64,000 bases of DNA, taken from assembly GCA_031213475.1 (NCBI GenBank), contig JARUPZ010000023.1, positions 6,466,157 through 6,530,156 of the forward strand, written 5' to 3'. This document shows, one piece after another, positions 11,426 to 22,999 of this stretch. The DNA is from Nereocystis luetkeana. Taxonomy: Eukaryota; Sar; Phaeophyceae; Laminariales; Laminariaceae. Under the pieces are notes generated by a model. The model saw only the letters and a program-made list of their open reading frames with translations. It was not told the DNA's origin and made no database searches. Numbering within the stretch: the first letter of the stretch is position 1; the number at the start of each line of letters is the position of its first letter. The translations under genes and the position numbers were made by a program.

Positions 11426-14217
11426 CTTCGTTTATCTCGAACGGGTGGAGGAAGCGCAATCTGTTTCTTCTCGTTGCAAATTGTCAACACGCAGATAGTA
11501 ATCAGCTCGTGCGACGATAGACGTGCGATCTCGACATACAATCGGCCCACGGCCAAACTTCGTGTCGGGTAAGGCCAACGAGTATGGATGACGGCCTCAA
11601 ATACATCAGGTGGACCCATGGTCTAGGGGGCGAGAGCTTGCCGGTAGCGTCCTACGGCCTTCTCCCAAACCTGAAAAAAAGGAGTTTTGCCGCTCGAGAC
11701 GGATCGAGGGTTTTTGTCATCTGCTTTGTACCAGCGGCCGATTGTTTCTTCATCATACCCCTGGCCAGTACCCGCCACATGTCACCGGCCATTGTGTGAA
11801 CACGGTGACTCTGGGGTGGGTCGGAGCCCAAATAACGAGCGCACTCCAATGAGAATTCATGACGCAGTCGTTGGGATCGTCGATCGATGTCTGTCGAAGA
11901 CTCGGAATCTCGCCGCTTCGAACAAAATATTCGGCTGAGTTTTTCTGAAGCCGGCCTTGGCCCATCAACGGCCCCAGAATTGTTTTTTTCGGGGTTTTCA
12001 CAAAGTTTGTAAATTTCCGTTTCAAGAATCGGGCTCATAGCAAGCTGTACCTGAAAAGTTCTGGCGGGTATCTTCGGAATTCAAACTTTTGAGGGAACTT
12101 GGCATAGGTCTTACCTGATATATACCGTACAGCAAGTCAACATGAGGTGTGATTCCACGATAAACGCATACACGAATATATACAAGGTGATCAGATGTGA
12201 GGTCGTCGCATCCCAGCCATGCTCGTACGTGAAGATTGAATTGGTGCCAATGATCAGGATAAGCTGGGAATTAAGTTGAAGGGCGGACTCTTTTGCACAA
12301 AGTTGACGAAAATATCGGTGCCTCAGACCTATGCCCATGGAAACGCCAAGTCCAAAAGTTGCTTTCAAAGAACAGCCGAAAATTTCCTCGTACCGCCGCT
12401 GTGGGAAAAAAGAGAAAACATGTTGGATTTTGATTTTTATTTTTCCCAACGGCTGTAGGCGGCGCAATTTGTTTTTTCTGGTTGCAAATTGTCAACACGC
12501 GGATAGAAACCAGCTCGTGCGACGATCGACGCTCGATCTCGACATGGACATAGCCCACGGCCAACCCGCTCGGTGTCCGGCAAGGCCAACAGTATAAATG
12601 ACGCCCTCGAAGATATCAGGTGGATCCATGGTCTAGGGGGCGAGAGCTTGTCGGCGGCATCCTACGGTATCCTCCCAAACCTGAAAAAAAAAACTTTTTT
12701 TCGCCATTCGAGACGGATGGAGAAGTTTTGTCTTCTGTTTTGTGCAAACCAGCGACCAAATGTTTTTTCATCACACGCCTGGTCAGCTCCCGCCACATGA
12801 CACCGGCCATGGTGTGAAGACGGTGACCCTAGGGTGAGTCGGAGCCCCTCACGAGCGCAGTCTGTCCAGAATTCATGACGCAGTCGTTGGTTTTGTCGAT
12901 TGATGTCTGTCAAGGACTCGGAATCTCGCCGTTTCGAACCAGATCGGCCTCAGTTTTTCTCAAGCCGATGTTCGGCCCCAAATTTGCTTTTTTCGGGCTT
13001 TCCAAAAGTTTGGAACCGTTCTTGTTTTCTAAACGCGCCCATAGGAAGCGTGCTCTAAAAACTTTTGGAGGGTATCTTTGAAATTCAATCTTTTTATTGA
13101 TACTTCGCTTTCCCATTGGCATAGGTCTCACTCGTGGCTTACACCAGGCACCGTACTTCGTATACAGTAGTCCGGTATACTTTGGTATCTGTCGTTCCCA
13201 AAAAGTAGAGCTGAGTAATGGCGCAGTATACTTGATTGATTCGGCTAAATAAGGGCACCAGTGTATTGAAACATCTAGAAATTACCGGTGTCCCAAAAAA
13301 CGCCATCCCAGAAAGCAGAAAACCTTACACATGAATACATGAGCAACTGAGAACCGAGAGAGGGAGGAGAAAAGGATAGAACAGGACCTTGCGCACAATG
13401 GGCGAGCTCTAGTCTCCCGCTAAAAAAAACATACCCACATTGCGATTTCTCTCGCATTGTAATGGGAAGTAAAGCGAAAATCGCAGCAACAGCAGTGTGC
13501 GGGGGGGATCCAGTATTAGACTGCCTGCTGGTTTACACAGCACCATCATATATTGTACTGGTTGCGCCAGGCAGTATCCCGCCGTACAAAAAGGTGTTGC
13601 CGCCAACACCGCCAGCCAAGAACTGCTGTAACTGGCACAGCTGCAGTTACCAGTACGACACGCGACACGAACTCGTAGAGATGCAAACCACTCAACAAAA
13701 TAACGCTCACGATGCGAATGGCAGCTGCAACGCCGCAGCCACCCTCTACACTCCAAATAGAGAAACCTCGAAAATGGCCTGCGTACGTACCTCTTGGTCT
13801 CAGAGATGGACCTTGACCCCTGGAGGGTTCGGGCTTGGGCTTGCGGAGTGGCGCTACCTTGCTGGAGGCCTTGCTGACGGCGTCCAGTTTCTCCGCCTGT
13901 TCCAACCCTGCTCGGAGGTCCGGAAAATGCCTGGTGAAGACATCATCTCCACCTTGGGTTCTGCTGCTTCCATCAACTCGTCCCCTCGTCTTTCCACCCG
14001 AGGCACTCTGCTCGGTAGCGCTACCAGCAGGCACAGATGAAACGCCTGCAGCAGAGCCCCAGCCCCCCGCGCTGGATCGGTTAATGGAGGACATCGCCGC
14101 ATTGTCTCCCTGTGAACCATGGGTTTCTTGGCGCAAACTCGGGGTGTTGATAGGAACTGGTGCAACGACCCCTGTCTTCGCGCCCACAGGCGTGTTGTCC
14201 TTCGTCCCCACCATCAT
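6886..14217 (-). CDS. BAT2 N-terminal-domain protein (MOS1/PRRC2-like), glutamine-rich
   Basis: Six exons on the minus strand join in phase: 14217-13791, 11231-9016, 8856-8761, 8558-8472, 8123-8031 and 7389-6886, predicting about 1140 residues. Donors GTACGT, GTGAGA, GTGCAG, GTTCTG and GTGAGC pair with AG acceptors. Exon 1 ends in phase 1 and exon 2 supplies the missing two bases. The N-terminus carries the BAT2 pattern: APVPINTPSLRQE, then GGWGSA, then FPDL, then GPSLRP. In PRRC2 and plant MOS1 proteins this domain marks large disordered factors in mRNA metabolism, translation or stress granules. Exon 2 is disordered, with repeated (S/N)RWKEP and (R/T)xHGPPRR motifs and RYLPPALRNR, resembling the DDX3 eIF4E-contact motif. 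The C-terminal exons are Gln/His-rich with an 18-residue poly-Q and end EPPRKR. The start is the first of two consecutive ATGs in exon 1; an upstream exon joining near 14237 is possible. Confidence 0.75.
7081..7148 (-). repeat. CAG/CAA tract encoding poly-Q in the BAT2-domain gene
   Basis: On the minus strand this is an almost pure run of CAG and CAA codons encoding about 18 glutamines, within the last exon. Further Q-rich blocks lie at 7260-7340 and around 9715-9745. The mixed CAA/CAG use suggests an older, partly stabilised repeat. Confidence 0.9.
11274..12110 (+). mobile_element. MITE family 1, copy 1 (837 bp, TTA target duplication)
   Basis: The ends are inverted: GACCTATG at 11274 and CATAGGTC ending at 12110. 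TTA is directly repeated at 11271-11273 and 12111-12113. The interior is homologous across its whole length to copy 2 (12326-13127) and, inverted, to copy 3 (47876-48680). It has no coding capacity. A TA dinucleotide run (about 11394-11423) lies inside. Three-base TWA-type duplications are typical of PIF/Harbinger elements, so this may be a non-autonomous member; that is inference. It lies in intron 1 of the BAT2-domain gene. Confidence 0.85.
11394..11423. repeat. TA dinucleotide microsatellite
   Basis: About 15 TA units inside MITE copy 1, absent from copies 2 and 3, so a later expansion. Confidence 0.95.
12326..13127 (+). mobile_element. MITE family 1, copy 2 (802 bp, TCA target duplication)
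   Basis: It begins GACCTATGCCCATGG and ends with the inverted counterpart CCATTGGCATAGGTC. TCA flanks both sides (12323-12325 and 13128-13130). Same orientation as copy 1, which ends 215 bp upstream. Shared interior landmarks include GGTTGCAAATTGTCAACACG and CCATGGTCTAGGGGGCGAG. Non-coding; in intron 1 of the BAT2-domain gene. Confidence 0.88.
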
Positions 14218-15155
14218 GAAGCGCTTCGACTTCTCGCCTGAGAGGCCAGCGTCCGTTTGGGGGGAGGTGTGTGTGTGTGTGTGAATACGTGCGGCTAGCG
14301 GGATCGAGCACTCATGCACTGCTGTACTCGTACTCGTGATCTCATTGTAATACCCCTCTGGTATGATGATTCCAAATAACAGCACCGACCGCCGCCAGAA
14401 CGATTACGAACGTATGTTCCTGTTTTTTTTTTAGGCTTGTAATACTCCGACTCACATACGTATACAACCGTACATACCTGTGGTAATTGACAATTGAGAG
14501 GTGCGGGGCGGGACTACTGCTGTGTTGGACAGGAGACCCGGCGGCTATGTAGATACTCGTACTCGTATAATATGCACCGGTGTTGGAAGGGGGGCACGAA
14601 CGGCCATGGTATCATGGTGTGGAAGGTTACATATTACACTGGAATCGTGCGCACCTTTTCCCAACCACAAAGGATAGTCGTGAGCTTTCCGTGCAACTTC
14701 TGATATTCGAAACTCAAACAGCAGTACGTACTGCTGTACGAAGTCCTTGCAAGTGGGAGGTAACTGAGCGCTATCATGATGTACCTAACCAATACCAGGT
14801 AACCGTTCACTCGTGGTTGTACGAGTATCAAGGGTACAAGCGAGTTGAGTGTAGGGAAGATGCCTTCAATCGCGACAGGAGTGAATCATGTCCCGTTCAT
14901 ACACACAAACACAAAAACGGGGATTAGCTGCTGCTGGACAGCAGTGGTGGTCAGGGGCCAGATCTGTGACCTGTGGTGGAGTACAGCAGCATTATACGTC
15001 TGCTCTAAACCTGGTATACGAGTACGAGTGTCCTAAGATTCGCTCGCTAGGCAGTTTTTTCCTGCTTTCGGAGCCGGTTGCGGCTTGTCTCTGAGGCATC
15101 TACGACGAGCTCGATGCTCGAAGCACGAGAGATGATATAACCTGATCTGCAGACG

Positions 15156-15467
15156 ATGCCAGAGGCGAACATTGGAATCGATACGCTTGGAAACCAGATT
15201 GAATGGCGGAATGCCCGACGAGGTGGGGTATTCGAATGCTTCGAGTTGACAGGAACCATACGCCTGGAGGCATTAGTGGAGGAAAACAAGAGCAACCACG
15301 CAATCCTAATGGTCCTTAGACATGACGGCAAGAAGCAGCCAGGCGCGGGTAAACACAATCCATCTACTGCGGTATTCGGTAGGTTCCAGCCCCCAAGACC
15401 TGGCCTGCACGCAAACCGCGACGCGTGCGTCGGTCGACACAACATACAGCAGCAGTTTAGTGCCTAA
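15156..15467 (+). CDS. Hypothetical ORF, 103 codons, unrecognised
   Basis: An ATG frame with balanced composition, starting MPEANIGIDTLGNQIEW and continuing ECFELTGTIRLEALVEE, unlike the low-complexity frames around it. A possible splice acceptor (CTGATCTGCAG) sits just before the ATG and a possible donor (GGTAAAC) near 15348, so it could be an exon fragment or an old transposon piece. I do not recognise the family, and no neighbouring exon could be joined to it. The last 40 codons look less protein-like. Confidence 0.25.
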   Translation: MPEANIGIDTLGNQIEWRNARRGGVFECFELTGTIRLEALVEENKSNHAILMVLRHDGKKQPGAGKHNPSTAVFGRFQPPRPGLHANRDACVGRHNIQQQFSA

Positions 15468-17989
15468 GCGAGAGGGAGGAGTGGGATACAGAGGCGGAAA
15501 AGCCCATGATGTGGTTCTGTCATAGCCCCATCGGCGTTCAAGACATCGCCTAGAAAAGAACGACCTCCTACGCGCAAGACTCACCGGCCCATCCTCGTCC
15601 CCCACGAGTCGTCATCGCCTCTACCAGATCGGCGGTCACTGAGCTGAGGGGGGGCGCGTTACAGCGGTATGTCCGCTGTAATAACGCCGCTCATCAATAC
15701 AAAACTCACTGTCGACGAACAGAGCAAACGGCCTAAAAAGTTCTTGAATCTCAGCACCACAACCCTTCAACTAGAACCTGGCACGGTACGAGCATGGAGC
15801 ATTCGGTGGTGAGGCTATTGAGTTGTGCTTCTCGTTGTTTTCTGAAATGCCGCGGCGCTGTTGACGATCACTCCCCTCCATTTTTCGATCGCCTCTCTAG
15901 CACGTATTACTAGCTGTAGGTTGCGCAGGCTCTAGGTGACTATTAATACTTATTTGAGAGTATAGCATGTATTGTTGTACCCGAATGCCTGAACGAGCCA
16001 GAAGATGCGCCTTGGGGAGGTTGCAGTACGCAGGGACCAGCAGATCAGGAGTCAGGAGGGTTTTGGGAATGTTCGCGCGGCTTACTCTGGCATAGACGTA
16101 GTTGGTCGCGTTACTCTGCACTCTCCACAGGCCTCGAGCTATTTTGGAACTTGGAGCTTCAAACTTCGAGTGTCGTGTCGACAGCAGTTGCTTAATACCT
16201 ACTGGTATTAATATCAATATTAAATAGTTGACACTTGGAAAAGAAATGGGTACTCATACCACGTACCAGGTACAACGACAAAGGTACTCGTAGTATCTGG
16301 TACAAAAATGCCTACTCTGGGCCCTGGTATAAAGCTCCAGCCAGGACAATATGTACTGGCTGCATCAGATGCCAGTACACTGGACCCGAACGGTGCGCCG
16401 CGACCCCGGGCCCGTCCCGGCTGGTGGGGGGGGGCGCTGAAGGCACCCCAGGAGGGCCCCGCTAGAGCGCCCTGCTGGAGGCACGTTTTTGCGCGAGTTT
16501 GCTTCACAACCTAGAGCTAAAAGTACCGGTGCGTTGATTTCGACTTATTCTGAAGATACCATACGTAGCTGTCGCTACTGATTAGAAACTCGCCCAGCAG
16601 GATATTTATAACTGTTGTCGTCCTACTTGTGCGCGTTGTGTGTTGGTGAAAAACGAACAACAAAAATCAACAAGCGCTTGCATCAAACTTAAAGAAGGGA
16701 CTGCAATAGTACACGAGTATACAGTATACTCATTATACTCGTACGCCGATCACACCCCGCCCCACTGGCCATCGTTGCACTGCCCGCGACCCCGCCAGTC
16801 GGTGAGCGGTCACCCCTAGCCGTCCTACGCTTCGGTGAACAGTTGTACCGTTCTCGGCCCACTCCACCTCCAAAAACCTCCTCCGCTGTGCGAGTACTCG
16901 AACAACAGCAGTAGCAATTCTTGAGTACCCAACCAAGTGGAAAGTTTGTTCGAAGGTATGATAGAGGTTTCTGTACGTACAAGGCATCGAAGAACAGCAA
17001 GCACACGAGATACCAGCAGAGCACAGCAGGTATAGCCCTGCGAGCCGTTCCCATCCGAGACCCTGGGCGCGCATAGCCTTGGCGGTGGCTGTCCGGCCAC
17101 GTGGTGCTGTGTTTGTGGACGTGCTGTGCGCGCTGATGCGAATAGCGATCAAGGGCTGCTGTGAAAATAACAGGGGGACAAAGCGTATTGTGGTACAGCA
17201 GTGCTACAAACTGTGCAGCACGCAGCCTAGATAATGAAAGGTTGATACGAGTTGAAACAAAAGATATTCTACTCATAAACAAGTGTGACAGTGAAGTTCA
17301 CGGTACCAAATCGCGACTTCAGATTGGTGCACTTATTATGGTGTTTTGCGAAGTTCAGATTATGGTGTGGTTTGGACCTATTTCTATTTTCCCAATCCCA
17401 AAAAATAATCAGCTTCCCAAAATCAGGACTCAAAATCGGCTCATATGGCCCATATCTTCACAAAAAATTCGGGTTGGGTTTGGCTTCTTGGGTTTCGATT
17501 AGGATCATCAATTTATTGGCCAGGACAACCCGGATCGCCCCGGACGAATGAAAACATCGTATTTGGCAAGAAATCATAATCGTCTACGTCAGGTTCTCAT
17601 CGCACAGCGTACAGCAGCAGCCAGAAGGAGTGAGGCATGATACATGGGTTGCCTCTCACCACCAAGCTATCTAAGCAAGCGCACGGCCCATTCGGCGAGT
17701 CCGTGTCAACGCGAAGCCCTTGTTATGGCGGGCAAAGGCTTACGGCCATATGCGGCGGAGGGCTGGCAGGGTGCAGCTTCAACATCGTTGACGGTGCCGT
17801 GTGCGTTGTGGACTGCTGCTGAAGTTGTTGCTCTGCTGTGCTGCTTGTTGCTGCGGCAACAACATAGTAGCGGTATTCTGGGCTCTGGGGCGTGTTGCCG
17901 CACCACAGGCACACCCGCAGCACGCCTATGCACGCACTGCACAACAGGCCCCGGTCGCATCGATTTGCACTCTTCGCATGACTGCCATA

Positions 17990-18062
17990 GAGCATACAGA
18001 GCAGACACAAACGCAGCGAGCCACGCAGCAGCAGCAGGGAGCAGCAGCAGCAGGGAGCAGCA
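17990..18062. repeat. CAG/AGC-rich tract
   Basis: An interrupted run of GCAGCAGCAGGGAGCAGCAG-type sequence in apparently non-coding DNA. It is one of several CAG tracts in the window. Confidence 0.8.
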
Positions 18063-18403
18063 TCATCTCGTGCGGAGACGTTAGTGTTCCATTTTTCGTA
18101 CTTTTATTTCGTTATTTGTCATTTGTTGTTGTGTTCTAAATTCCTACCTGGTAGAATTTTATTCCCAGTTTAAAAAAAAACGAAATGATCGTTTTGGGTT
18201 CTCGCAAGAAGTTTCAAACCCGATTATGTTTTGGTTTGGTGAGTAGCCTGTGGTTCGCGACCCAACCATAATCGGTTCTTTCGCAAACTCCCTGTTCATC
18301 GTAAAAAAAATGTTTTCACAGATTATTCGCCGACAACCCAAAAAGCAAAAAAAACTCGGGATATCGAGTTAATATTGTTCGAGGTTTCTTGGGCTCTTCT
18401 ACG

Positions 18404-18552
18404 ATGCGTGCATCGTCTCCCGCTGTGCCTGTTTCGGCCGCTCCCGAGCCTCTTCTTGATAGGGAGCCGACACAACCTCACATCAGCAGCAGCAGCAGCA
18501 GCAGCGATACGGAGATCGACTCCGCTGAGGGCCGGGCTCCAGGGGCACCGTG
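18404..18552 (+). CDS. Candidate first exon with poly-Ser, unrecognised
   Basis: From the ATG at 18404 a frame reads MRASSPAVPVSAAPEPLL and then SSSSSSSDTEIDSAEG (the poly-Ser is an AGC run), ending at APGAPW before a GTAAAT donor. The composition suits a disordered N-terminus. No following exon was identified, and the AGC run alone could produce such a frame. Weak call. Confidence 0.2.
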
Positions 18553-18924
18553 GGTAAATAGTCTCAAGTACTGGTAATTGTAGCACCTCCATCAACCAGT
18601 GCAGTACATACCGGACGAGGGCCCAGCCCTAAAAATACCAGTATACTGGTGAGATAATACAGCTCTCGCACAGCAGGATATTTATAACTGCCGTTAACTT
18701 GTGTACGTCAGAGGTAGACGGTAGTTATTGTTACTGCTGTCTCATCGCCAAAATTGTCCGTGGCCACAATAGGACAGCCCCCAGTAACTACGTACCTGGT
18801 ACCAGGTACCCGGTACGAACGAAGTTATGCTCGTATTCACCATCGTTCTCGTATTTTCCATCGCACGAGTTATTCCTGGAAAGAAGAAATAAACCAGGAA
18901 AAACCAGGGCTTGTCATAGGCCGG

Positions 18925-19205
18925 TGGTCCGGGCCGGGCCGATCTGACAATTGTGCCGGGCCTAGTTTGAAATGTGATGCGCCGGGCCGGGCCGTGAAAA
19001 GTTGAAAAATGTGATGGGCCGGGCCACGCCGCGGCCCGGCATCCAAGAAATTTCATCAGCCCGGCCGAGCCGCCGCCAATCATCTGAAAAATTGGTGAGC
19101 CGGGTCGGGCCGCGGTCCAGACGTGGACCCTGCATGAGCCGCTCCGCCCTGCGCATGAGGCGGCCTTCGTGTTTTCACGGCACGGCCCGAGCCGCGGCTC
19201 ATAAC
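18925..19205. repeat. GGCCGGGCC minisatellite array 1
   Basis: About six irregular units of roughly 35-45 bp. Each has a GC-rich core built from GGCCG words (for example GGGCCGGGCC) joined to an AT-rich spacer such as GTTGAAAAATGTGAT or ATCTGAAAAATTGGTGAG. The cores are internally palindromic. The array at 24890-25105 is the same family. Confidence 0.8.
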
Positions 19206-19619
19206 ATATGGTGCGCTACCGAATGCTTCGACGAGCGCCTCTGCGCGCTGATTCTTCGCCTGTACTGATCTGCTGCTCGCGACGAGAACCAAGTTATCTC
19301 AGCTTTGTGGTATTTGTGCAGATGTCTGAACAAAGCCTTTGTGCCGTTGTGAGTGTACAGGGGACACTACTTGCCGTCTCCGCGACGTGTAGGACATTTG
19401 GTTGTTCTTGCCCAGGTTCGGCCCGAACTGAACCTCCGGTAAAAACTTCGTAAAGTAGGCCGACAGACAGGGAATGCCTTCTGACCGAAGTTGCAGCGAC
19501 GTTCACCTTCGTGTGTGTCGTCGTCGAATCGGGAATGAGGACTACTGCTGTAACATGGAAAGCCCCCGCCGAAAGATTACTGGCGTTTTGTTTGCTCTCT
19601 CGTTGACAGATCGGTAGTA

Positions 19620-19720
19620 GATGTTGCAGCAGCGGGTATTGTAGCAGCAGGTGTTGCAGCAGCTACATGAGCTGCTGCTGCTGATCCTGCTGCTACGGGC
19701 ATCGCAGCAGCAGAAGGGGG
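19620..19720. repeat. CAG/CTG triplet cluster
   Basis: Interspersed GCAGCAG and GCTGCTGCTG runs occur on one strand, so the segment is partly self-complementary. No gene is recognised around it; the following 1 kb (to 20750) holds only short random frames. Confidence 0.75.
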
Positions 19721-20757
19721 TGGTGGTCCATCAGTCGGGACGGAAGCCATCGAACCGGCCCGTGGGTGGATCAGAATTCTGCGGGTACAAATTGGGTATG
19801 TGTACCTCTTGTGCTAGAAGCAGCTGGCCCACGGAACCCAGAAGGAACAAAAAGGGGTTCCAAAATCAGATCCACCTGGCCACTTTTGGGCCAAAATCAG
19901 TTACACCCTAAAAGCAAGTACAAAGCACATGCCAGGACCCCTGCTACTAGAAGTGGTCAGACTGACATCGTACTGACTGCTGTTTGACTCGAAAAGGCCA
20001 GGGTATACCTGCTTTTTTAAACCTTGATTATAGCTTTCAACTGATTTTGGCGAATTTTGAACCAATCAGAGAGGCCATACCATACGTACGCTGTTTCTTC
20101 TATTTGCGTCTGCGGTCCCTCGGTTACAATTGCAATTATTGTGTATAAACTCTGTACTCGAACGTACGCACGTGTTTATGCGTATATACGTACGCTGATT
20201 TCACGTCTTCGGGGTCTATGATATGCTTCAATTGGTATGATGTGGACTCTGTTGTTTTCAAGCACCGCGGACATACACGGCAGTTCGTCTGCCCCACCCC
20301 GCGTCGAGGTGGTCTCAGGTTCGGTGCGGCAATATAATTTCGTGCCGAGCAGGCGGTTCCGCAGAAGATGGTCGAGAAGCTTCAAAGCTGGCAAAGCGGG
20401 GGGCGGGTGGCTTATCGTAATAAATATTCTAACCGCTCCCGCCGTGGCGAAACAATCGAACAGGTGACCCTCTGCAGGTCGAAGTCGAGCCCGTGGTACT
20501 ATACCTTACAGAAAACAAAACAATTGCAGATTTTGGAGGCCAAACGCTGATTCAATGTTCAGGCGAAAAAAAAAAGATGGGTTTTCATGGACAAAGAACT
20601 ACGCTCGTGGCGCACGTTTTTTACTTGATTTCCGTATTACCTGATTTTGGCCCAAATGGATCAGGTATACCTGATTTTGGCCTCAGCCCCCCAAAAAAGT
20701 CAAAACAAATCGTACGTACCATAACAAAACACGGTTCAGCGAATAATATGCTTGCGG

Positions 20758-20759
<2 letters not shown>

Positions 20760-20788
<29 letters not shown>
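20760..20788. repeat. TA dinucleotide microsatellite
   Basis: About 14 uninterrupted TA units directly upstream of a perfect hairpin. Confidence 0.95.
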
Positions 20789-20792
<4 letters not shown>

Positions 20793-20804
20793 TACAAGGG
20801 CTCC

Positions 20805-20830
20805 GCATGGGTGCCTGCCGGCACCCATGC
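20805..20830. repeat. Perfect 11-bp hairpin
   Basis: GCATGGGTGCC (20805-20815) is perfectly complementary to GGCACCCATGC (20820-20830) across the loop TGCC. Flanks GGGCTCC and TCCGGATAGGAAAGTA resemble those of the hairpin at 49755-49776 (GCTCC upstream, GGAAGGAAAAGTA downstream). Confidence 0.85.
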
Positions 20831-21359
20831 TCCGGATAGGAAAGTATACCTCAGTGCCTAAACTCGTGTGATTATGTTGAAGCAAGTTGACATAAATGTA
20901 CCATTCGATCTTGTTGCAAACAGGATCAGGGCACTGCCAAGTGGTTCAGGGAAAAGGCACTGCCGAGTGTCGGTTCTCAGTTTTCGAATCTCTCACTCGA
21001 ATTATAGACCAACTTTTATAGCATTTGTTTGGGACGTTATTATTTTTGTCTGTTTCAGCCATGTACTCTGAAGCCCGGAAATCACAACCGTCTATTATTT
21101 GTTATGAGCCAGGAGATCATCGATAATTTGGAGCTCAGTTGCTGCTGTCGGGGGCAGAAATCAGCTCAGTTCCGAGGGGTTTTTCACAGGACTGAGATTG
21201 CTTTAATTTTGTTCACGATGATAATATACTGCTGTAGTATTTCTGCCCTTTTGCTGCCCAGTTGCCAAGTACCCAAAACCCACGCCTATATCACCCCTTT
21301 CTAAGGCGAGCTGTATACCTACTTCCAACGGCGCTTGTGCAGAGGAGATGAACCCTCCC

Positions 21360-21565
21360 GCACACGAAAGCGATAGCAGCTGCAGCACAACATAAAAGAT
21401 AGCAGCAACAGCAGCAGCAAGAGTAGTAGCAGGCATCGCTGCTGCTGCGGTCGGTTGCTGCAGCTGCTGCTGCTGTGCAGACCCAGCCGCAACACCAGCA
21501 GCAGCACAACACCAACAGCAGAAGCAGCGGTATGTACGGCATCGCAGCAGACAGCAACTTGCAGT
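21360..21565. repeat. CAG/CTG-rich block
   Basis: Interrupted GCAGCAG and GCTGCTGCTG runs over about 200 bp. Translated frames are cysteine- or serine-rich and are artefacts. No gene is recognised here. Confidence 0.8.
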
Positions 21566-21837
21566 ATACGCATAAATTACTGCAAGAACAGGACGCGTAC
21601 TGTACGCGCATTATGAACACTCAATCTTGAGAACAGCAGGCAGCAATCGAGATACTGCAAGTATGATGAGCAGATCGAGCACCTACCGGATACCTGATAC
21701 CTGGTACCTGATATCGATCGGCAATACAGAACAACCGCAAAGTACTCGGACCCCTCCTGACGACATGGGTAGTATTCTCAGTCTGAATCCCGGCGAAAAC
21801 AGAATACGTGCCGAGTTCTAAAACACCAACACAGCAA

Positions 21838-22054
21838 TCACCGGCATAATATACAACGATCTGGTACCAAGAACGGTGCGATACCCCGAGAAGGCGCGTG
21901 GAGTCGTCAGTCGAAGAGAGAGGGGCAATGGAAGGCAGCCAACGAGTAAGGCAAGATCGAGGTGGTCGATCAGGCCGACGGTGGCCCGCAAAGCAAGGGA
22001 GTCGGGAGAAAACGGTAGCATCAGCAAGGCCGAGAGATCGAACCTCGGAGAGAA
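21838..22054. repeat. Dispersed repeat family D, part 1, copy 1
   Basis: Aligns in direct orientation with 24190-24408. It shares ACGATCTGGTACCAAGAACG near its start and GAGAGATCGAACCTCGGAGAG at its end, with moderate divergence and small indels between. The nature of the element is unknown; no coding function is recognised on either strand. Confidence 0.75.
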
Positions 22055-22174
22055 AATCAGATAAGATCAAGTCTGTCACGTATACACAGGTAAATAATAC
22101 TCCGTACCTGGTAAGCTTTTTTTATAGATATCGCACCCAAGAATACATGAGACTGTCACTACGTAGTAGGTCTC

Positions 22175-22720
22175 GCACACGAAAACGGGACTGTCAGTTT
22201 GTACGAAGAAAGAATCCTCCGAACAAAGAATCAATGAACCCTTCAATCGTTCAGATTCTGAGTCCACAACTGACTGCAGTTCACGCGTGCGCAGATCTTG
22301 TACATGGAAACGGGACTGTCAGCGCGTACCAATAAGAAATCCTCCGAACAAATTAAGAACCCTTCAATCGTTCAGATCCTGAGTACACGACTGACACGCG
22401 TGCCACCCTTGGAGCCTTTTAGAACAAAAGCTAAATAAATTTCCAGGACCACAGCAAATAGAAGCTCCGTGTGTCCTCTCCGCAGCAAATCTCCCTCGAG
22501 TTCGGGGTCGCCACGCTCGTCGGCGGTGCGAGACTCCGAGACGCGCGCACGGGAGAACACCCGTTCGTTCGTTGGAGGCCGGCGAGCGCGACCCTCGAGG
22601 AAAGCGGTAAAAAAGCAAGCACGAAGGCAGTAGAACCCTTCAATCGAGGTCGAAAAAGCAAGCATGAAGCCAGGGAGGCGAAGGCGTCCGGAGTCCCAGA
22701 CAAAGTTGAAGACTAAATCG
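22175..22720. repeat. Dispersed repeat family D, part 2, copy 1
   Basis: Contains two copies of a roughly 100-bp unit (GGGACTGTCAG ... CCTTCAATCGTTCAGAT ... GAGTACACGACTGAC), followed by a segment 22430-22720 that matches 24478-24712, including GAGACTCCGAGACGCGCGCA and GGCGTCCGGAGTCCCAGACA. A third copy of the 100-bp unit is at 24013-24115. This copy is followed at once by a GGTACCG array, and the second copy is preceded by one. Confidence 0.75.
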
Positions 22721-22759
22721 ATGGCGAAGTCTTCTCGCAAGCTGAAGAGATCGCGGTTG

Positions 22760-22999
22760 TGTTCGGTAAGGTACGGGTATGCTCGGTACCGGTACGGACA
22801 TCGTACCGAACGTACCGAACTTCTCGGTACCGGTATGGACATCGTACCGAAGGTACCGAACTTCTCGGTACCGTTACGGACATCGTACCGAACGTACCGA
22901 AATTCTCGGTACCGGTACGGACACCATACCGAACGTACTGAGCTTCTCGGTATGGTACGGAAGCCCATACCGGTACCGGTACCGGTACCGGTGATACCG
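22760..22999. repeat. GGTACCG minisatellite array 1 (about 41-bp period)
   Basis: Four to five units of roughly 41 bp, built from CTCGGTACCGGTA, TGGACATCGTACCGA and ACGTACCGAA, ending in a run of GGTACC-type words (22968-22995). Since 41 is not a multiple of three, similar peptides appear in all frames. The long frames here are not genes. Confidence 0.9.

Larger units (their letters stand above)
14238..18400. other. Gene-poor stretch, no recognised gene
   Basis: No family is recognisable on either strand. A short GT dinucleotide run lies at 14267-14283. One frame (15156-15467) is listed separately as a weak candidate. Scattered TACCAGG/TACCTGG and TACTCGTA words recur. From about 17990 to 18062 there is a CAG-rich segment. 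Confidence 0.5.

Noticed and set aside
15047..15445. 132-codon minus-strand frame
   Set aside because: It is antisense to the slightly more protein-like + frame and has Ser/Arg/Leu-rich random composition.
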